The notes: generated from the sequence alone by a model not told the origin. Positions 8,339 through 16,655 are shown, counted from the first letter of the stretch. The stretch: 64,000 nucleotides of DNA from Clostridia bacterium (GCA_017397315.1 JAFQJA010000005.1:41360-105359), one strand, 5' to 3'. Numbers and translations are program-made.

Positions 8339-9148
8339 TTATTCTTCCTCCTCAATCTTCTTGATTACCTGTTCAATATCTTCATCAGGTATAAATCTGT
8401 AATGTGATTTTACTGTATCCTCCAAAGCAGGAATACCTTTACATTTTATTGTGTGTGCAATAATTGCAGTGGGTTTTCCTTCTTTATGAGGCAGACTTGA
8501 GAAAGAAGCATATATTTCATCAAGGTTATGACCATCAATTTCACAAGCTGACCATCCAAAGTTTTCAAGTTTTGCTTTTAAATCTCTTAAGTCAATAACT
8601 TCTTCAGAATGTCCTAATGCCTGTACCTGATTATAGTCAATAACTAGTGTAAGATTAGAAAGTTTTTCCTGTGCAGCAAACATTATTGCTTCCCAAGTTG
8701 AGCCTTCATTCATATCTCCGTCGCTTGACATACAAATAATTCTTCTGTCAGATTTTGCATATCTTGCAGCGATTGCCATACCAACCGCTACCGGCAAGCC
8801 ATGACCAAGTGAACCTGTTGAAAATTCAACTCCGGGCACTTTATGGCTTATATGTCCCATAAGTTTTCCGTTATCGCAGTAATATGTCATAAGCCAGTCT
8901 CTTGGTATAAATCCTTTGTTCGCTAAAGCAGAATATACCGCTGCACCTGCATGACCTTTACTTAAAACAAAACGATCGCGGTCAGGCATTTTGGGATTTT
9001 TTGGGTCAACATTTAAAATTTTCTCATATAAAACCGCTATCATATCTGCCATAGAAAGCATACTGCCAACATGACCGCTTTTGCCGTTGTTGGTCATTCT
9101 GATAGAGTCAATACGAATTTGTTTTGCTAATTTTTTACAATTTTCCAT
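8339..9148 (-). CDS. Transketolase, N-terminal subunit (split)
   Basis: A 269-aa subunit carrying the diphosphate-binding TPP domain. The Mg-TPP motif starts at SSDGDMNEGS and ends at the IDYNQ segment about 25-30 residues later; the substrate or phosphate contacts KGHAG and the GSLGHGLP loop are also visible. It acts with the neighbouring C-terminal subunit to transfer two-carbon ketol units. The start codon follows a plausible AGGTGA ribosome binding site. It is the second gene of the operon. Confidence 0.93.
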   Translation of the reverse strand: MENCKKLAKQIRIDSIRMTNNGKSGHVGSMLSMADMIAVLYEKILNVDPKNPKMPDRDRFVLSKGHAGAAVYSALANKGFIPRDWLMTYYCDNGKLMGHISHKVPGVEFSTGSLGHGLPVAVGMAIAARYAKSDRRIICMSSDGDMNEGSTWEAIMFAAQEKLSNLTLVIDYNQVQALGHSEEVIDLRDLKAKLENFGWSACEIDGHNLDEIYASFSSLPHKEGKPTAIIAHTIKCKGIPALEDTVKSHYRFIPDEDIEQVIKKIEEEE

Positions 9149-9181
9149 AATTCTCTTTCACCTTTCTGCTTATAATTATTT

Positions 9182-10186
9182 CTACTTCTCAAAGTAGATA
9201 ACGCTCTTAATAAATCCTTCTTCTCTTTTTACAGAATCAACCATTGCTTCTTTAATGTTTTCTACATAATATTTGTGTGAGATTAATGGTTTAAGGTCAA
9301 AAGTACCATTTTCAAATAACTTAATTGTTTTTGGCCAATAACGAGAATATTCTTTTTCCGAGTCAATCGCAGGAGAGGTATGAATCAAACGGTGGCCTTT
9401 TGTGTGTTCTGATTTGAAATCAATAGTTCTTGGTTGTCTGTGCCATCCATACAGATAAATATCGCCTGCCATTGCACATAATTTTACTGCCATATCAAGT
9501 CCTGCCTGACTTCCGGTTGCTTCTATGACTTTGTCAAAAATACCGGTTACTTCATCAGGGTGTATCGCTATTTTAGCACCGCATATTTTCGCCATTTCTC
9601 TGCTGCTTTCTTTTATATCGCATACAACGAATTCACTCATAGGATATCTGTGTACCAACTGTATCATCAAAAGTCCCATAAAACCTGCACCTATAAGTAA
9701 AACTCTGTCGCCGGGTTTTATATCCATATAACTTACGGCATTTACTATTGATGCTGCTGGTTCAATTACCCAATTTGCAGGATCACCTAAATCATCAGGT
9801 AATTTGAATGCATACTGTGCAGGTCCGATAAGTTTTCTTGACCACTGGCCCATATACCAGCAACATGCGGCATAGTCGCCCGGTTTTAAGTGTTTAACAT
9901 TTTTACCTACTTTTACTACACGATGTACCGCCTCATGACCAGGTACCATCGGATAACGCGGATGAGTTAAATCACCTTTATAAAGAGAAACTTCATGTGT
10001 GCAAATTGAACCAAGAACAGCTTCCACTTCTATTTCATCATCGCCGGGTTCACCGTTTTGCAATGCATACACTTTTGTACCATGTTCATCTTCTTCTTCA
10101 GGAGTTGGTTTGTATATGTATTCGTCTTTTAACTCCTTATATTCAATATCCCCTACTTTGTTTAATATAACTGCCATTTTACTCAT
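9182..10186 (-). CDS. Zinc-type alcohol/polyol dehydrogenase (MDR superfamily)
   Basis: A 334-aa medium-chain dehydrogenase. The catalytic zinc ligands fit C in GSICTHEV and the GHE motif (VPGHEAVHRVVKVG). A Rossmann domain follows (LLIGAGFMGLL). The four-Cys structural-zinc loop of classical ADHs is missing, the segment being replaced by AACCWYMGQWSR. An in-frame ATG at 10225 exists, but AGGAGG (encoding Ile-Gly-Gly of that longer frame) lies 7 nt before the ATG at 10186, which is chosen. It is the first gene of the operon and probably oxidises a sugar alcohol whose ketose product feeds the transketolase. The substrate is unknown. Confidence 0.88.
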   Translation of the reverse strand: MSKMAVILNKVGDIEYKELKDEYIYKPTPEEEDEHGTKVYALQNGEPGDDEIEVEAVLGSICTHEVSLYKGDLTHPRYPMVPGHEAVHRVVKVGKNVKHLKPGDYAACCWYMGQWSRKLIGPAQYAFKLPDDLGDPANWVIEPAASIVNAVSYMDIKPGDRVLLIGAGFMGLLMIQLVHRYPMSEFVVCDIKESSREMAKICGAKIAIHPDEVTGIFDKVIEATGSQAGLDMAVKLCAMAGDIYLYGWHRQPRTIDFKSEHTKGHRLIHTSPAIDSEKEYSRYWPKTIKLFENGTFDLKPLISHKYYVENIKEAMVDSVKREEGFIKSVIYFEK

Positions 10187-10253
10187 CATAATACCTCCTA
10201 TTTGTTTGCACTCTTTTTTCATCAAAAAAGGGACTCAAAAAACTCTAATATAC

Positions 10254-10282
10254 ATTATAACACGGTTTTTTTTGTTTGTAAA
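10254..10282 (-). promoter_or_regulatory. Sigma-A promoter of the dehydrogenase/transketolase operon
   Basis: On the minus strand: -35 TTTACA (10277-10282), 17-bp spacer, -10 TATAAT (10254-10259), about 65 bp before the start at 10186. The leader contains a CTTTTTTGATGAAAAAAG-type inverted repeat, which is AT-only and of unclear meaning. Confidence 0.75.
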
Positions 10283-10302
10283 GAAAAACATACTTATTTT
10301 TC

Positions 10303-10339
10303 TACAAAAAATAAGGCTCTCCGGTATAAACCGGAGAGC
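10303..10339 (-). terminator. Intrinsic terminator after malic enzyme
   Basis: A 9-bp GC-rich stem (GCTCTCCGG/CCGGAGAGC, 10316-10324 and 10331-10339) with a 6-nt loop, followed on the minus strand by TTATTTTTTG. It starts 3 nt after the malic enzyme stop. Confidence 0.9.
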
Positions 10340-10342
10340 ATT

Positions 10343-11515
10343 TCAGACAGTTGCTACGCCTGTTTCTGTGGCGGTTTTAATAACTGCCTCGGATACAACC
10401 TTTACCACTCTCTTATCAAGTGCGGGAGGAATTATATTTTCTTCTGTTATTTCTTCATCGGGAATTAAAGATGCAAGTGCAACAGAGGTTGCAACCTTCA
10501 TTTCTTCATTTATACAAGTTGCCCTGCAATCAAGAGCACCCCTGAAAATACCAGGAAACGCCAGAACATTGTTTATCTGGTTAGGAAAATCCGAACGGCC
10601 TGTGCCTACAACCCTTGCCCCCGCAGCCTTTGCTACATCAGGCATAATCTCCGGTGTGGGGTTTGCCATAGGGAACAATATGGCATCTTCCGCCATTGAT
10701 TTTACCATCTCGGCTGTTACAAGATTTGGAGCAGACACTCCAATAAACACATCAGCCCCTAAAAGAGCGTCGGCAAGTGTGCCTTTTTTATGCTGAAGAT
10801 TTGTAACTTTTGACACTTCCTCCTGTGCGGCGTTGTTGTTTTTATCGTTCTCACAGATTATACCGAATTTGTCGCAGAATGTAAGGTTTTTAACACCCAT
10901 ATTTATAAGGTGTTTGCCAATCGCAATGCCTGCCGAACCTGCGCCGTTTATAACAACCTTAACCTTCCCCATTTCCTTTTTTACAAGTTTTAGTGCATTG
11001 ATAAGTGCCGCAGCAACAACAATGGCAGTGCCATGCTGGTCATCATGGAAAACAGGAATATTACATATTTCTTTGAGTTTTCGTTCGATTTCAAAGCAAC
11101 GAGGTGCCGAAATATCTTCAAGGTTAATACCCCCAAAACTTCCTGACAAAAGATAAATTGTACGGACAATTTCATCTACATCCTTTGACTTAATGCAAAG
11201 AGGAAAGGCGTCAACATCTGCAAATGATTTAAATAGTGCACATTTCCCCTCCATTACAGGCATTCCCGCCTCAGGTCCGATGTCTCCAAGACCAAGAACA
11301 GCAGTTCCGTCTGTAACAACTGCCACAAGATTTGAACGGCGTGTAAGTTCGTAAGATTTTGAAATGTCCTTATTTATTTCAAGACAAGGCTCCGCGACCC
11401 CTGGGGTATACGCTAAAGAAAGGTCATCTCTTGAATTAATTGAAACTCGGGAAATGACTTCTATTTTACCTTTCCATTCATAATGCTTTTTTAACGACTC
11501 TTGTCTGATGTTCAT
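10343..11515 (-). CDS. NAD(P)-dependent malic enzyme (decarboxylating)
   Basis: A 390-aa short-form malic enzyme converting malate to pyruvate and CO2. Visible are the YTPGVAEP segment with the catalytic Tyr, the Lys in KCALFKS, metal ligands in VDAFPL and the HDDQHGTA motif, and a Rossmann segment ([14 protein letters not shown]). Length is typical of the bacterial ~390-aa form without the PTA domain. It is a single-gene transcript with its own consensus promoter, a ~165-nt leader holding an attenuator-like hairpin, and a terminator. CCGGAGGG lies upstream of the ATG. Confidence 0.95.
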   Translation of the reverse strand: MNIRQESLKKHYEWKGKIEVISRVSINSRDDLSLAYTPGVAEPCLEINKDISKSYELTRRSNLVAVVTDGTAVLGLGDIGPEAGMPVMEGKCALFKSFADVDAFPLCIKSKDVDEIVRTIYLLSGSFGGINLEDISAPRCFEIERKLKEICNIPVFHDDQHGTAIVVAAALINALKLVKKEMGKVKVVINGAGSAGIAIGKHLINMGVKNLTFCDKFGIICENDKNNNAAQEEVSKVTNLQHKKGTLADALLGADVFIGVSAPNLVTAEMVKSMAEDAILFPMANPTPEIMPDVAKAAGARVVGTGRSDFPNQINNVLAFPGIFRGALDCRATCINEEMKVATSVALASLIPDEEITEENIIPPALDKRVVKVVSEAVIKTATETGVATV

Positions 11516-11545
11516 TTGTTAACCCTCCGGAATTTATAATTACAC

Positions 11546-11567
11546 AAAAAAAACGCACCAACGGCGT
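11546..11567 (-). terminator. Terminator-like hairpin inside the malic enzyme leader (attenuator candidate)
   Basis: On the minus strand ACGCC-GTTG-GGTGCGT forms a short stem (one bulged base) followed by eight T residues (11546-11553). It lies between the promoter at 11687-11715 and the ribosome binding site at about 11522-11529, where a premature stop would control the gene. Confidence 0.5.
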
Positions 11568-11686
11568 CTTCACATCTCTGTATCAATATTATTTATTGGG
11601 TCATAAGAAGTATTCAGCTGTCTTTAGTGAATTGCCTTTTATGCACAAATACAATTAATTCCAATGGTAAAGTTTTGCTTGGAATC

Positions 11687-11715
11687 ATCATATCACGATT
11701 TAGCCTGTTTGTCAA
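11687..11715 (-). promoter_or_regulatory. Consensus sigma-A promoter of malic enzyme
   Basis: On the minus strand: perfect -35 TTGACA (11710-11715), 17-bp spacer, -10 TATGAT (11687-11692). It predicts a leader of ~165 nt. Near the predicted start a second inverted repeat occurs (ATTCCAA at 11678-11684 with TTGGAAT at 11657-11663). The plus-strand gene at 11803 is divergent, so 11516-11802 is a regulatory interval with no other gene. Confidence 0.8.
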
Positions 11716-11802
11716 CAACGCTATTGTAACAAATTCACAGGCAGTTCCATATTATGTAATGAAACACCAAATCAATATTTTAAATAAGGAGTGCAAACTA
11801 AT

Positions 11803-11943
11803 ATGTCATTATTTTCAAATTGTGGTTGTGGCGAAGGAAACGATACTATTTTATGGTTCATTATCTTGTTCCTTTTAATCTTCAGCGGTAACGGTTTTGG
11901 TTGCGGTACAACAAACAACTGCGGTTGCAACGAATGTTGCTAA
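11803..11943 (+). CDS. 46-aa Cys/Gly-rich single-helix membrane protein, unknown
   Basis: ATG preceded by AAGGAG (11786-11791) opens a 46-codon frame: an N-terminal CGCG cluster, a hydrophobic helix at ~15-28 (TILWFIILFLLIFS), then a Gly/Cys/Asn tail ending in CGCNECC. Seven cysteines in 46 residues suggest metal binding or cross-linking. Small proteins of this look are common in Clostridia and some relate to sporulation (YjcZ-like), but assignment is not possible. A strong bidirectional hairpin follows immediately, supporting a real single-gene transcript. Its promoter is unclear. Confidence 0.65.
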   Translation: MSLFSNCGCGEGNDTILWFIILFLLIFSGNGFGCGTTNNCGCNECC

Positions 11944-11945
11944 TT

Positions 11946-11976
11946 TAAAAAAGGGAGTGATTACACTCCCTTTTTT
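11946..11976. terminator. Bidirectional terminator shared by the Cys-rich gene and the DtxR gene
   Basis: A 7-bp core stem GGGAGTG/CACTCCC (11953-11959, 11964-11970) is extended by A and T runs on both sides, giving a T-tract on either strand. On the minus strand the last codons and the stop codon of the DtxR-type gene form half of the hairpin. Confidence 0.9.
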
Positions 11977-12338
11977 AAATACTCTTTTAACTTTTTAAAT
12001 GTTTCACCACTTATGACATGTTCTATTCTGCAGGCGTCTTTTGTGGCAGTTTCACGGCTTACACCAATATGCGTCAAAAAATTAATAAGCAACAGATGTC
12101 GGTTGTAAGTATCTTTTGCAATCTTTTCCCCCTGACTTGTCAGAGTTATATATCCATCTTCATCAACCTTGATATAACCGTTTTCACGAAATTGTTTCAT
12201 CGCCACGCTTACACTGGGTTTTGAAAAACCAAGTTCATTTGCTATATCTATTGCACGCACTTTTCCCTTGCTTTTAGCAAGCACCAATATTGTTTCAAGA
12301 TAATTTTCAGCGGATTCCTGAATTTTCAAATCAATCAC
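11961..12338 (-). CDS. DtxR/MntR-family metal-dependent transcriptional regulator
   Basis: A 125-aa repressor-type protein. A winged helix-turn-helix (~5-65, with IDIANELGFSKPSVSVAMKQ) is followed by the metal-binding and dimerisation domain (~68-120, with RIEHVISGET). The C-terminal SH3/FeoA domain of full-length DtxR is absent, as in MntR-like short members. The family uses Mn or Fe to control metal uptake. It lies 50 nt downstream of the Na/Pi transporter gene, probably in the same transcript, which does not reveal its regulon. Its stop codon lies within the terminator hairpin. Confidence 0.9.
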   Translation of the reverse strand: MIDLKIQESAENYLETILVLAKSKGKVRAIDIANELGFSKPSVSVAMKQFRENGYIKVDEDGYITLTSQGEKIAKDTYNRHLLLINFLTHIGVSRETATKDACRIEHVISGETFKKLKEYLKKGV

Positions 12339-12388
12339 CTCTGCTTTTAAGGTTTTGTTTTTTTAGTATCCAAATGCAATATCAGAAT

Positions 12389-14134
12389 TTACTGCTTTGT
12401 ATATTTTTTAAGATATGCTTCGTATTCCTGCTGGAAATACGGGCTTTCTTTTTTAATAAATCTGATAGATTCGTGAACATTTAAATTGTACGCCGCTGCA
12501 TCAATTACATATACGGCAATATTTGAGCAGTGGTCGGATGTTCTTTCGATATTTGTAATAAGATCAGACCATACAAAACCTGCTTCAATGGTACAACCGC
12601 CGTCCTGCAGTCTGTCGATATGTGAATTTCTCATCTTATCCTTTAATGTATCGATTACTTGTTCCAGCGGTTCAACTCTTTGTGCCGCCACAGCATCATT
12701 ATCAATAAAGGTGCGTGTTGATAAATCGAGAATTTCGCTTGTTGCTGCAAACAACATATCAAGCTCTTTTTTTGCTTCTTCCGAAAATTCCATCCGCTTT
12801 TCGTGAAGCTCTTCCGCAGATTCCACAACATTTACGCTGTGATCGGAAATTCTTTCAAAATCACCAATAAGTTTCAAAAGCATTGAAACCTCTGCGCCCT
12901 CTTCATCAGACAACTGACACTTACTTAATTTTACGAGGTAAGTGCCTAAAATGTCCTCTAATTTATCAACTTTCTCTTCGCTCTCTTTAACTTCTTCGCA
13001 TCCTTGCTCATCAAAGTTTTTAACAAGTTCCATACTTTGTTTGAAACTTGCAATTGCTTCACGAGCCATCTTTACTACAAGACCTCTGCAACGCTCTAAA
13101 GCAAGAGACGGAGTTGCCAGCAAACGAGTGTCAATAACCTCCACAAAATCTTCCTTGTCTGCATCTGGAACAAGTTTAATTGCAAGTTTTTCGAGAAGCG
13201 AACTTGCAGGGAATAAAAGAAATGTGCACAATAAATTAAATATTGAATGGCTCACCGCTATTCCTAAATATCCTGCAGAATAGTCTAAAACTACAGGTTT
13301 TAAGAAATATGATATCATCCAAAACACCGTAAGCCACACAACTGAACCTACTACATTAAAAGCGAGGTGCACAACCGCTGCCCTTTTCGCATTTTTGTTT
13401 GTGCCAACTGACGAAATAATTGCTGTTACGCAAGTTCCTATATTTTGTCCCATAATAATAGGAATTGCTGCACCGTAAGAAACTTGCCCAGTAGCAGAAA
13501 GCGCCTGCAAAATACCCACTGATGCTGATGAACTTTGAATAATTGCCGTTAAAACAGCACCAACTAAAAGTCCAAGTACGGGGTTTTTAAATGCTATAAA
13601 CAAATTTTGAAAGGCGGGTACAACAGCAAGTCCCGACACAGCACCACTCATTGCATCCATACCAAACATCAAAGTGGCAAACCCTAAAAGAATAGTTGCT
13701 GTATCCTTTTTCTTGCTTGTTTTGCCAAACATAAGAAATATTATACCAATCAAAGCCAAAACAGGTGTAAATGATGTGGGCTTTAATAAATTTACAAACA
13801 CATTTCCGCTTGAAATACCGCCTAAACTCAACAGCCATGCTGTAACTGTAGTTCCAAGGTTTGCGCCCATTATAATACTTATTGCCTGTTTTAATGTCAT
13901 AAGACCTGAATTAACAAAGCCTACAACCATAACAGTTGTTGCAGAAGAACTTTGTATAATAGATGTAACTGCAAGGCCGGTAAAAAACCCAGTAATTTTA
14001 TTATTGGTGAGCCTGCCTAAAATCGCACGCAATCCGCGTCCGGTACGCCTTTCCAACGCTCCGCCCATAATGTCCATCCCGAAAAGGAACAGGCAAAGCC
14101 CTCCGATCAATGCAAGCACATCAAAAACATTCAT
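12389..14134 (-). CDS. Na/Pi cotransporter family protein with C-terminal PhoU-like domain
   Basis: A 581-aa membrane protein. Two inverted NaPi repeats each carry a QSSSA motif (QSSSATTV near residue 60 and QSSSASVG near 200), within about 8-10 helices over ~1-315. A cytoplasmic all-helical PhoU-like domain covers ~340-560. It probably imports phosphate with Na+, the PhoU part sensing or gating. It starts 5 nt after the HAD phosphatase stop and belongs to the same operon. Confidence 0.92.
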   Translation of the reverse strand: MNVFDVLALIGGLCLFLFGMDIMGGALERRTGRGLRAILGRLTNNKITGFFTGLAVTSIIQSSSATTVMVVGFVNSGLMTLKQAISIIMGANLGTTVTAWLLSLGGISSGNVFVNLLKPTSFTPVLALIGIIFLMFGKTSKKKDTATILLGFATLMFGMDAMSGAVSGLAVVPAFQNLFIAFKNPVLGLLVGAVLTAIIQSSSASVGILQALSATGQVSYGAAIPIIMGQNIGTCVTAIISSVGTNKNAKRAAVVHLAFNVVGSVVWLTVFWMISYFLKPVVLDYSAGYLGIAVSHSIFNLLCTFLLFPASSLLEKLAIKLVPDADKEDFVEVIDTRLLATPSLALERCRGLVVKMAREAIASFKQSMELVKNFDEQGCEEVKESEEKVDKLEDILGTYLVKLSKCQLSDEEGAEVSMLLKLIGDFERISDHSVNVVESAEELHEKRMEFSEEAKKELDMLFAATSEILDLSTRTFIDNDAVAAQRVEPLEQVIDTLKDKMRNSHIDRLQDGGCTIEAGFVWSDLITNIERTSDHCSNIAVYVIDAAAYNLNVHESIRFIKKESPYFQQEYEAYLKKYTKQ

Positions 14135-14139
14135 AATCT

Positions 14140-14919
14140 TCAGCCTCCAATTAAATCTCCTACTCCATTAGCAATATATTTGGGCCTATAAGGGAAATTG
14201 TCTATCTCCTCCAAAGAAGTTACGCCGCTTAAAACCAAAACAGTATCAACATTTGACTCTATTCCCGCTATAATATCCGTGTCCATTCTGTCGCCTATAA
14301 ATGCAATCTGATTACTGTGGCAATCAAGTTTTCTCATACCGTGGCGAAGCATAAGGGGGTTAGGCTTTCCCACAAAGTATGCTTTTTTACCCGTAGCAAT
14401 TTCAATAGGCGAAATCAAAGAACCGGTCGCAGGCATAACACCATGTTCTGTAGGCCCTGTAACATCGGGATTTGTACCGATTAATTTAGCACCCTTTCTG
14501 ACAAGGTCGATTGCTTTTTCCAGTTTTTCAAAATTATATGTTCTTGTTTCTCCTACAACTACATAATCAGGATTAACATCATTCATATAAATGCTTTTAT
14601 CATAAAGAGCCTTAGTCAGTGCCGCTTCGCCAATTACATAAGCAGTGCAACCGGGGTTTTGACTGTGCAAAAATTCCGCAGTAGCCATAGCACTTGTATA
14701 AAAGTGGCTGGCAGCCACCACAAGCCCCATTCTTTCCAACTTCATACTTAATTCGTGGGGAGTTTTTTCGGGACTGTTTGTTAAAAATACAAATTTTTTG
14801 TTGTTCGTTATCATCCAATTAACAAATTCCCTGACACCGTCTAAAATTTTATTGCCGTGATATATTACCCCGTCCATATCACATATAAAGCCATCTTTTT
14901 GCAAAATATCCTTTATCAT
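14140..14919 (-). CDS. HAD-superfamily sugar phosphatase, NagD-type
   Basis: A 259-aa HAD-IIA phosphatase. Motif I is CDMDGVIYHG near the start, motif II is FLTNSPEKTP, and the C-terminal Mg-binding motif is FIGDRMDTDI. Members release phosphate from sugar phosphates or nucleotides. It is the first gene of an operon with the Na/Pi transporter, consistent with a phosphate theme. Promoter at 14980-15008; AAGGAG upstream of the ATG. Confidence 0.92.
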   Translation of the reverse strand: MIKDILQKDGFICDMDGVIYHGNKILDGVREFVNWMITNNKKFVFLTNSPEKTPHELSMKLERMGLVVAASHFYTSAMATAEFLHSQNPGCTAYVIGEAALTKALYDKSIYMNDVNPDYVVVGETRTYNFEKLEKAIDLVRKGAKLIGTNPDVTGPTEHGVMPATGSLISPIEIATGKKAYFVGKPNPLMLRHGMRKLDCHSNQIAFIGDRMDTDIIAGIESNVDTVLVLSGVTSLEEIDNFPYRPKYIANGVGDLIGG

Positions 14920-14979
14920 AATTTCTCCTTATACCACAGATTTTATTACAATAAATTCAAAACCTTCCTTATTACAATT

Positions 14980-15008
14980 ATCATAACATACATTTTTTTG
15001 TTTTGCAA
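14980..15008 (-). promoter_or_regulatory. Sigma-A promoter of the HAD-Na/Pi-DtxR operon
   Basis: On the minus strand: -35 TTGCAA (15003-15008), 17-bp spacer, -10 TATGAT (14980-14985), about 60 bp before the HAD start. It directly follows the rplQ terminator. Confidence 0.7.
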
Positions 15009-15022
15009 CATAATAATACTAA

Positions 15023-15053
15023 TAAAAAAAGGACTTGTAATACAAGTCCTTTT
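15023..15053 (-). terminator. Terminator at the end of the ribosomal protein operon
   Basis: An 11-bp stem (AAAAGGACTTG/CAAGTCCTTTT, 15027-15037 and 15043-15053) with a 5-nt loop and a T-run on the minus strand. It lies 5 nt after the rplQ stop. Confidence 0.9.
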
Positions 15054-15058
15054 AAAAA

Positions 15059-15400
15059 TTATACTAATTCAATAATTGCCATTTCAGCAGCATCTCCACG
15101 ACGAGGTCCGATTTTAATAATTCTTGTATATCCGCCTTGTCTGTCAGCATACTTAGGAGCGATTTCATCAAATAGTTTTTTAACAACATCTTCTTTTGTA
15201 ATATAAGTCAAAGCATTTCTGCGAGAATGTAAAGTGTTTTCTTTGCCTAATGTAATCATTTTTTCCGCAGTGCTTCTTACTTCTTTTGCTTTAGCAACGG
15301 TTGTTTCGATTTTGCCGTTTTCCAAAAGAGAAGTAGTTAAGTTTTTAAGCATTGCAACTCTTTGGTCAGTTGGTCTGCTGAATTTTCTGTTTACAGCCAT
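15059..15400 (-). CDS. rplQ: 50S ribosomal protein L17
   Basis: 113 aa, the usual length. The N-terminus has the [16 protein letters not shown] pattern typical of L17, which sits near the peptide exit tunnel. It is the last gene of the alpha-type segment but is separated from rpoA by a 304-bp gap filled by a MITE-like element. Its own AGGAGG ribosome binding site is intact just beyond the element. Confidence 0.97.
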   Translation of the reverse strand: MAVNRKFSRPTDQRVAMLKNLTTSLLENGKIETTVAKAKEVRSTAEKMITLGKENTLHSRRNALTYITKEDVVKKLFDEIAPKYADRQGGYTRIIKIGPRRGDAAEMAIIELV

Positions 15401-15424
15401 TAGATTGTACCTCCTTCTTCAATT

Positions 15425-15701
15425 TAGGGTAACAGAAGCTATCTGAACCTCGATTTTCAAAGGTTAATTTTGGCCTCTGCCGCGTTAAAATACTCGGTAA
15501 TCCATCAGGATTACCTGCGTTTTTACCTTGCATAGTCATAAAATTTCCTCTTTGAAAATTCTTCGACCTTAAATCGATGGAATTTCGAGGAGATTTTTGT
15601 GCGGAAGATGCAGCAAGGCTAACGCCTTGCAAAGATGACAAGCCGAAATACACCGAAATTACGCGGTTTAAGGCGTGGTTCGGATAGTTCCTGTCACCCT
15701 A
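15425..15701. mobile_element. MITE-like element inserted between rpoA and rplQ
   Basis: A 277-bp element bounded by 25-bp imperfect terminal inverted repeats (15425-15449 and 15677-15701; 21 of 25 positions match, TAGGGTRACAGRARCTATC as core). The outermost bases read TA at both ends, as expected for a TA target duplication of Tc1/mariner/IS630-type elements. Inside are perfect small hairpins: GGTAATCC-TGAT-GGATTACC and GCAAGGC-GTTA-GCCTTGC (minus strand), plus longer-range complementary pairs (CCTTAAA/TTTAAGG, TTTTCAAAG/CTTTGAAAA). No transposase is present. It splits a normally tight gene pair, and transcription must read through it. Confidence 0.65.
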
Positions 15702-15704
15702 GGA

Positions 15705-16655
15705 TTATTCTTCCTCTTTAGCTAAATCCATATCAAAACTATGAAGTTTCTGGATAACCTCTTCCAATGATTTTCTTCCAAGGTTTCTAACCTTCATCAT
15801 TTCATCCTCGGTTTTGTTTGTCAAGTCTTCAACAGTATTGATACCGGCTCTCTTAAGACAGTTGTATGAACGAACTGACAAGTCGAGTTCTTCAATCGTC
15901 ATTTCAAGAACTTTCTCTTTCTTTGAATCCTCTTTTTCAATCATAACTTCGGTGTTTCTTGCTCTGTCTGTAAGGTCAATAAACAGGTTTAAGTGCTCAC
16001 TCATAATTTTAGCACCTAATGATACCGCCTCTTCAGGAGTAATAGTACCGTCAGTCCACACATCAAGTGTTAATTTATCATAATCGGTAACTTGACCTAC
16101 ACGAGTATTGTCAACAGTGTAGTTCACCTTGCGCACCGGTGAGAACAATGAGTCTACCGGTATGTTGCCGATTATGCCCTGATTTGTAGTTCTGTTCTTT
16201 TCGGCTGATACATAACCTCTGCCATGATTAATAACAATTTCCATATATAATTTTGCATCTTCATTAAGTGTAGCGATATGCAAATCTCCGTTTAAGATTT
16301 CAACATCAGCATCCGCTTTGATGTGTCTTGCACATACCTCTCCTGCACCCTCAGCTTCAATATATAGCACTTTAGGTCCGTCGCTGTATAGTTTTGCATT
16401 AAGATTTTTAATGTTTAAAACTATTTCGGTAACATCTTCTTTAACTCCGGGTATTGTTGAAAACTCGTGCAACACGCCGTCAATTTTAATAGAAGATACC
16501 GCTACACCAGGCAATGATGAAAGTAATATTCTTCTCAGTGAGTTACCAAGCGTCATACCGTAACCACGCTCTAAAGGTTCTACTTCAAATCTGCCATAAT
16601 CCCCTCGAGGACTTAATTCAACACATTCTACTTTTGGTTTTTCTATTTCAATCAT
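15705..16655 (-). CDS. rpoA: DNA-directed RNA polymerase alpha subunit
   Basis: 316 aa. N-terminal dimerisation/assembly domain ~1-230 ([20 protein letters not shown]) and C-terminal helix-hairpin-helix domain ~245-310 ([29 protein letters not shown]) that binds UP elements and activators. Standard position after rpsD in the alpha operon. Confidence 0.98.
   Translation of the reverse strand: MIEIEKPKVECVELSPRGDYGRFEVEPLERGYGMTLGNSLRRILLSSLPGVAVSSIKIDGVLHEFSTIPGVKEDVTEIVLNIKNLNAKLYSDGPKVLYIEAEGAGEVCARHIKADADVEILNGDLHIATLNEDAKLYMEIVINHGRGYVSAEKNRTTNQGIIGNIPVDSLFSPVRKVNYTVDNTRVGQVTDYDKLTLDVWTDGTITPEEAVSLGAKIMSEHLNLFIDLTDRARNTEVMIEKEDSKKEKVLEMTIEELDLSVRSYNCLKRAGINTVEDLTNKTEDEMMKVRNLGRKSLEEVIQKLHSFDMDLAKEEE

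Noticed and set aside
9999..10796. 265-codon plus-strand frame across the dehydrogenase and malic enzyme genes
   Set aside because: It is antisense to two clearly conserved enzymes, crosses their intergenic terminator and promoter, and has no plausible protein features.
11516..11690. T-box leader before malic enzyme
   Set aside because: The conserved T-box sequence (AGGGTGGNACCGCG) is absent and the gene is not of a T-box-regulated type.
11627..11878. 83-codon plus-strand frame before the DtxR gene
   Set aside because: It overlaps the Cys-rich 46-codon gene in another frame, lacks a ribosome binding site and covers the malic enzyme promoter.
15540..15653. Upstream half of the 95-codon minus-strand frame between rpoA and rplQ
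   Set aside because: It is the hairpin-rich inside of the MITE-like element. Only the 57-codon part from 15539 has a ribosome binding site, and even that is listed as a finding rather than a gene.
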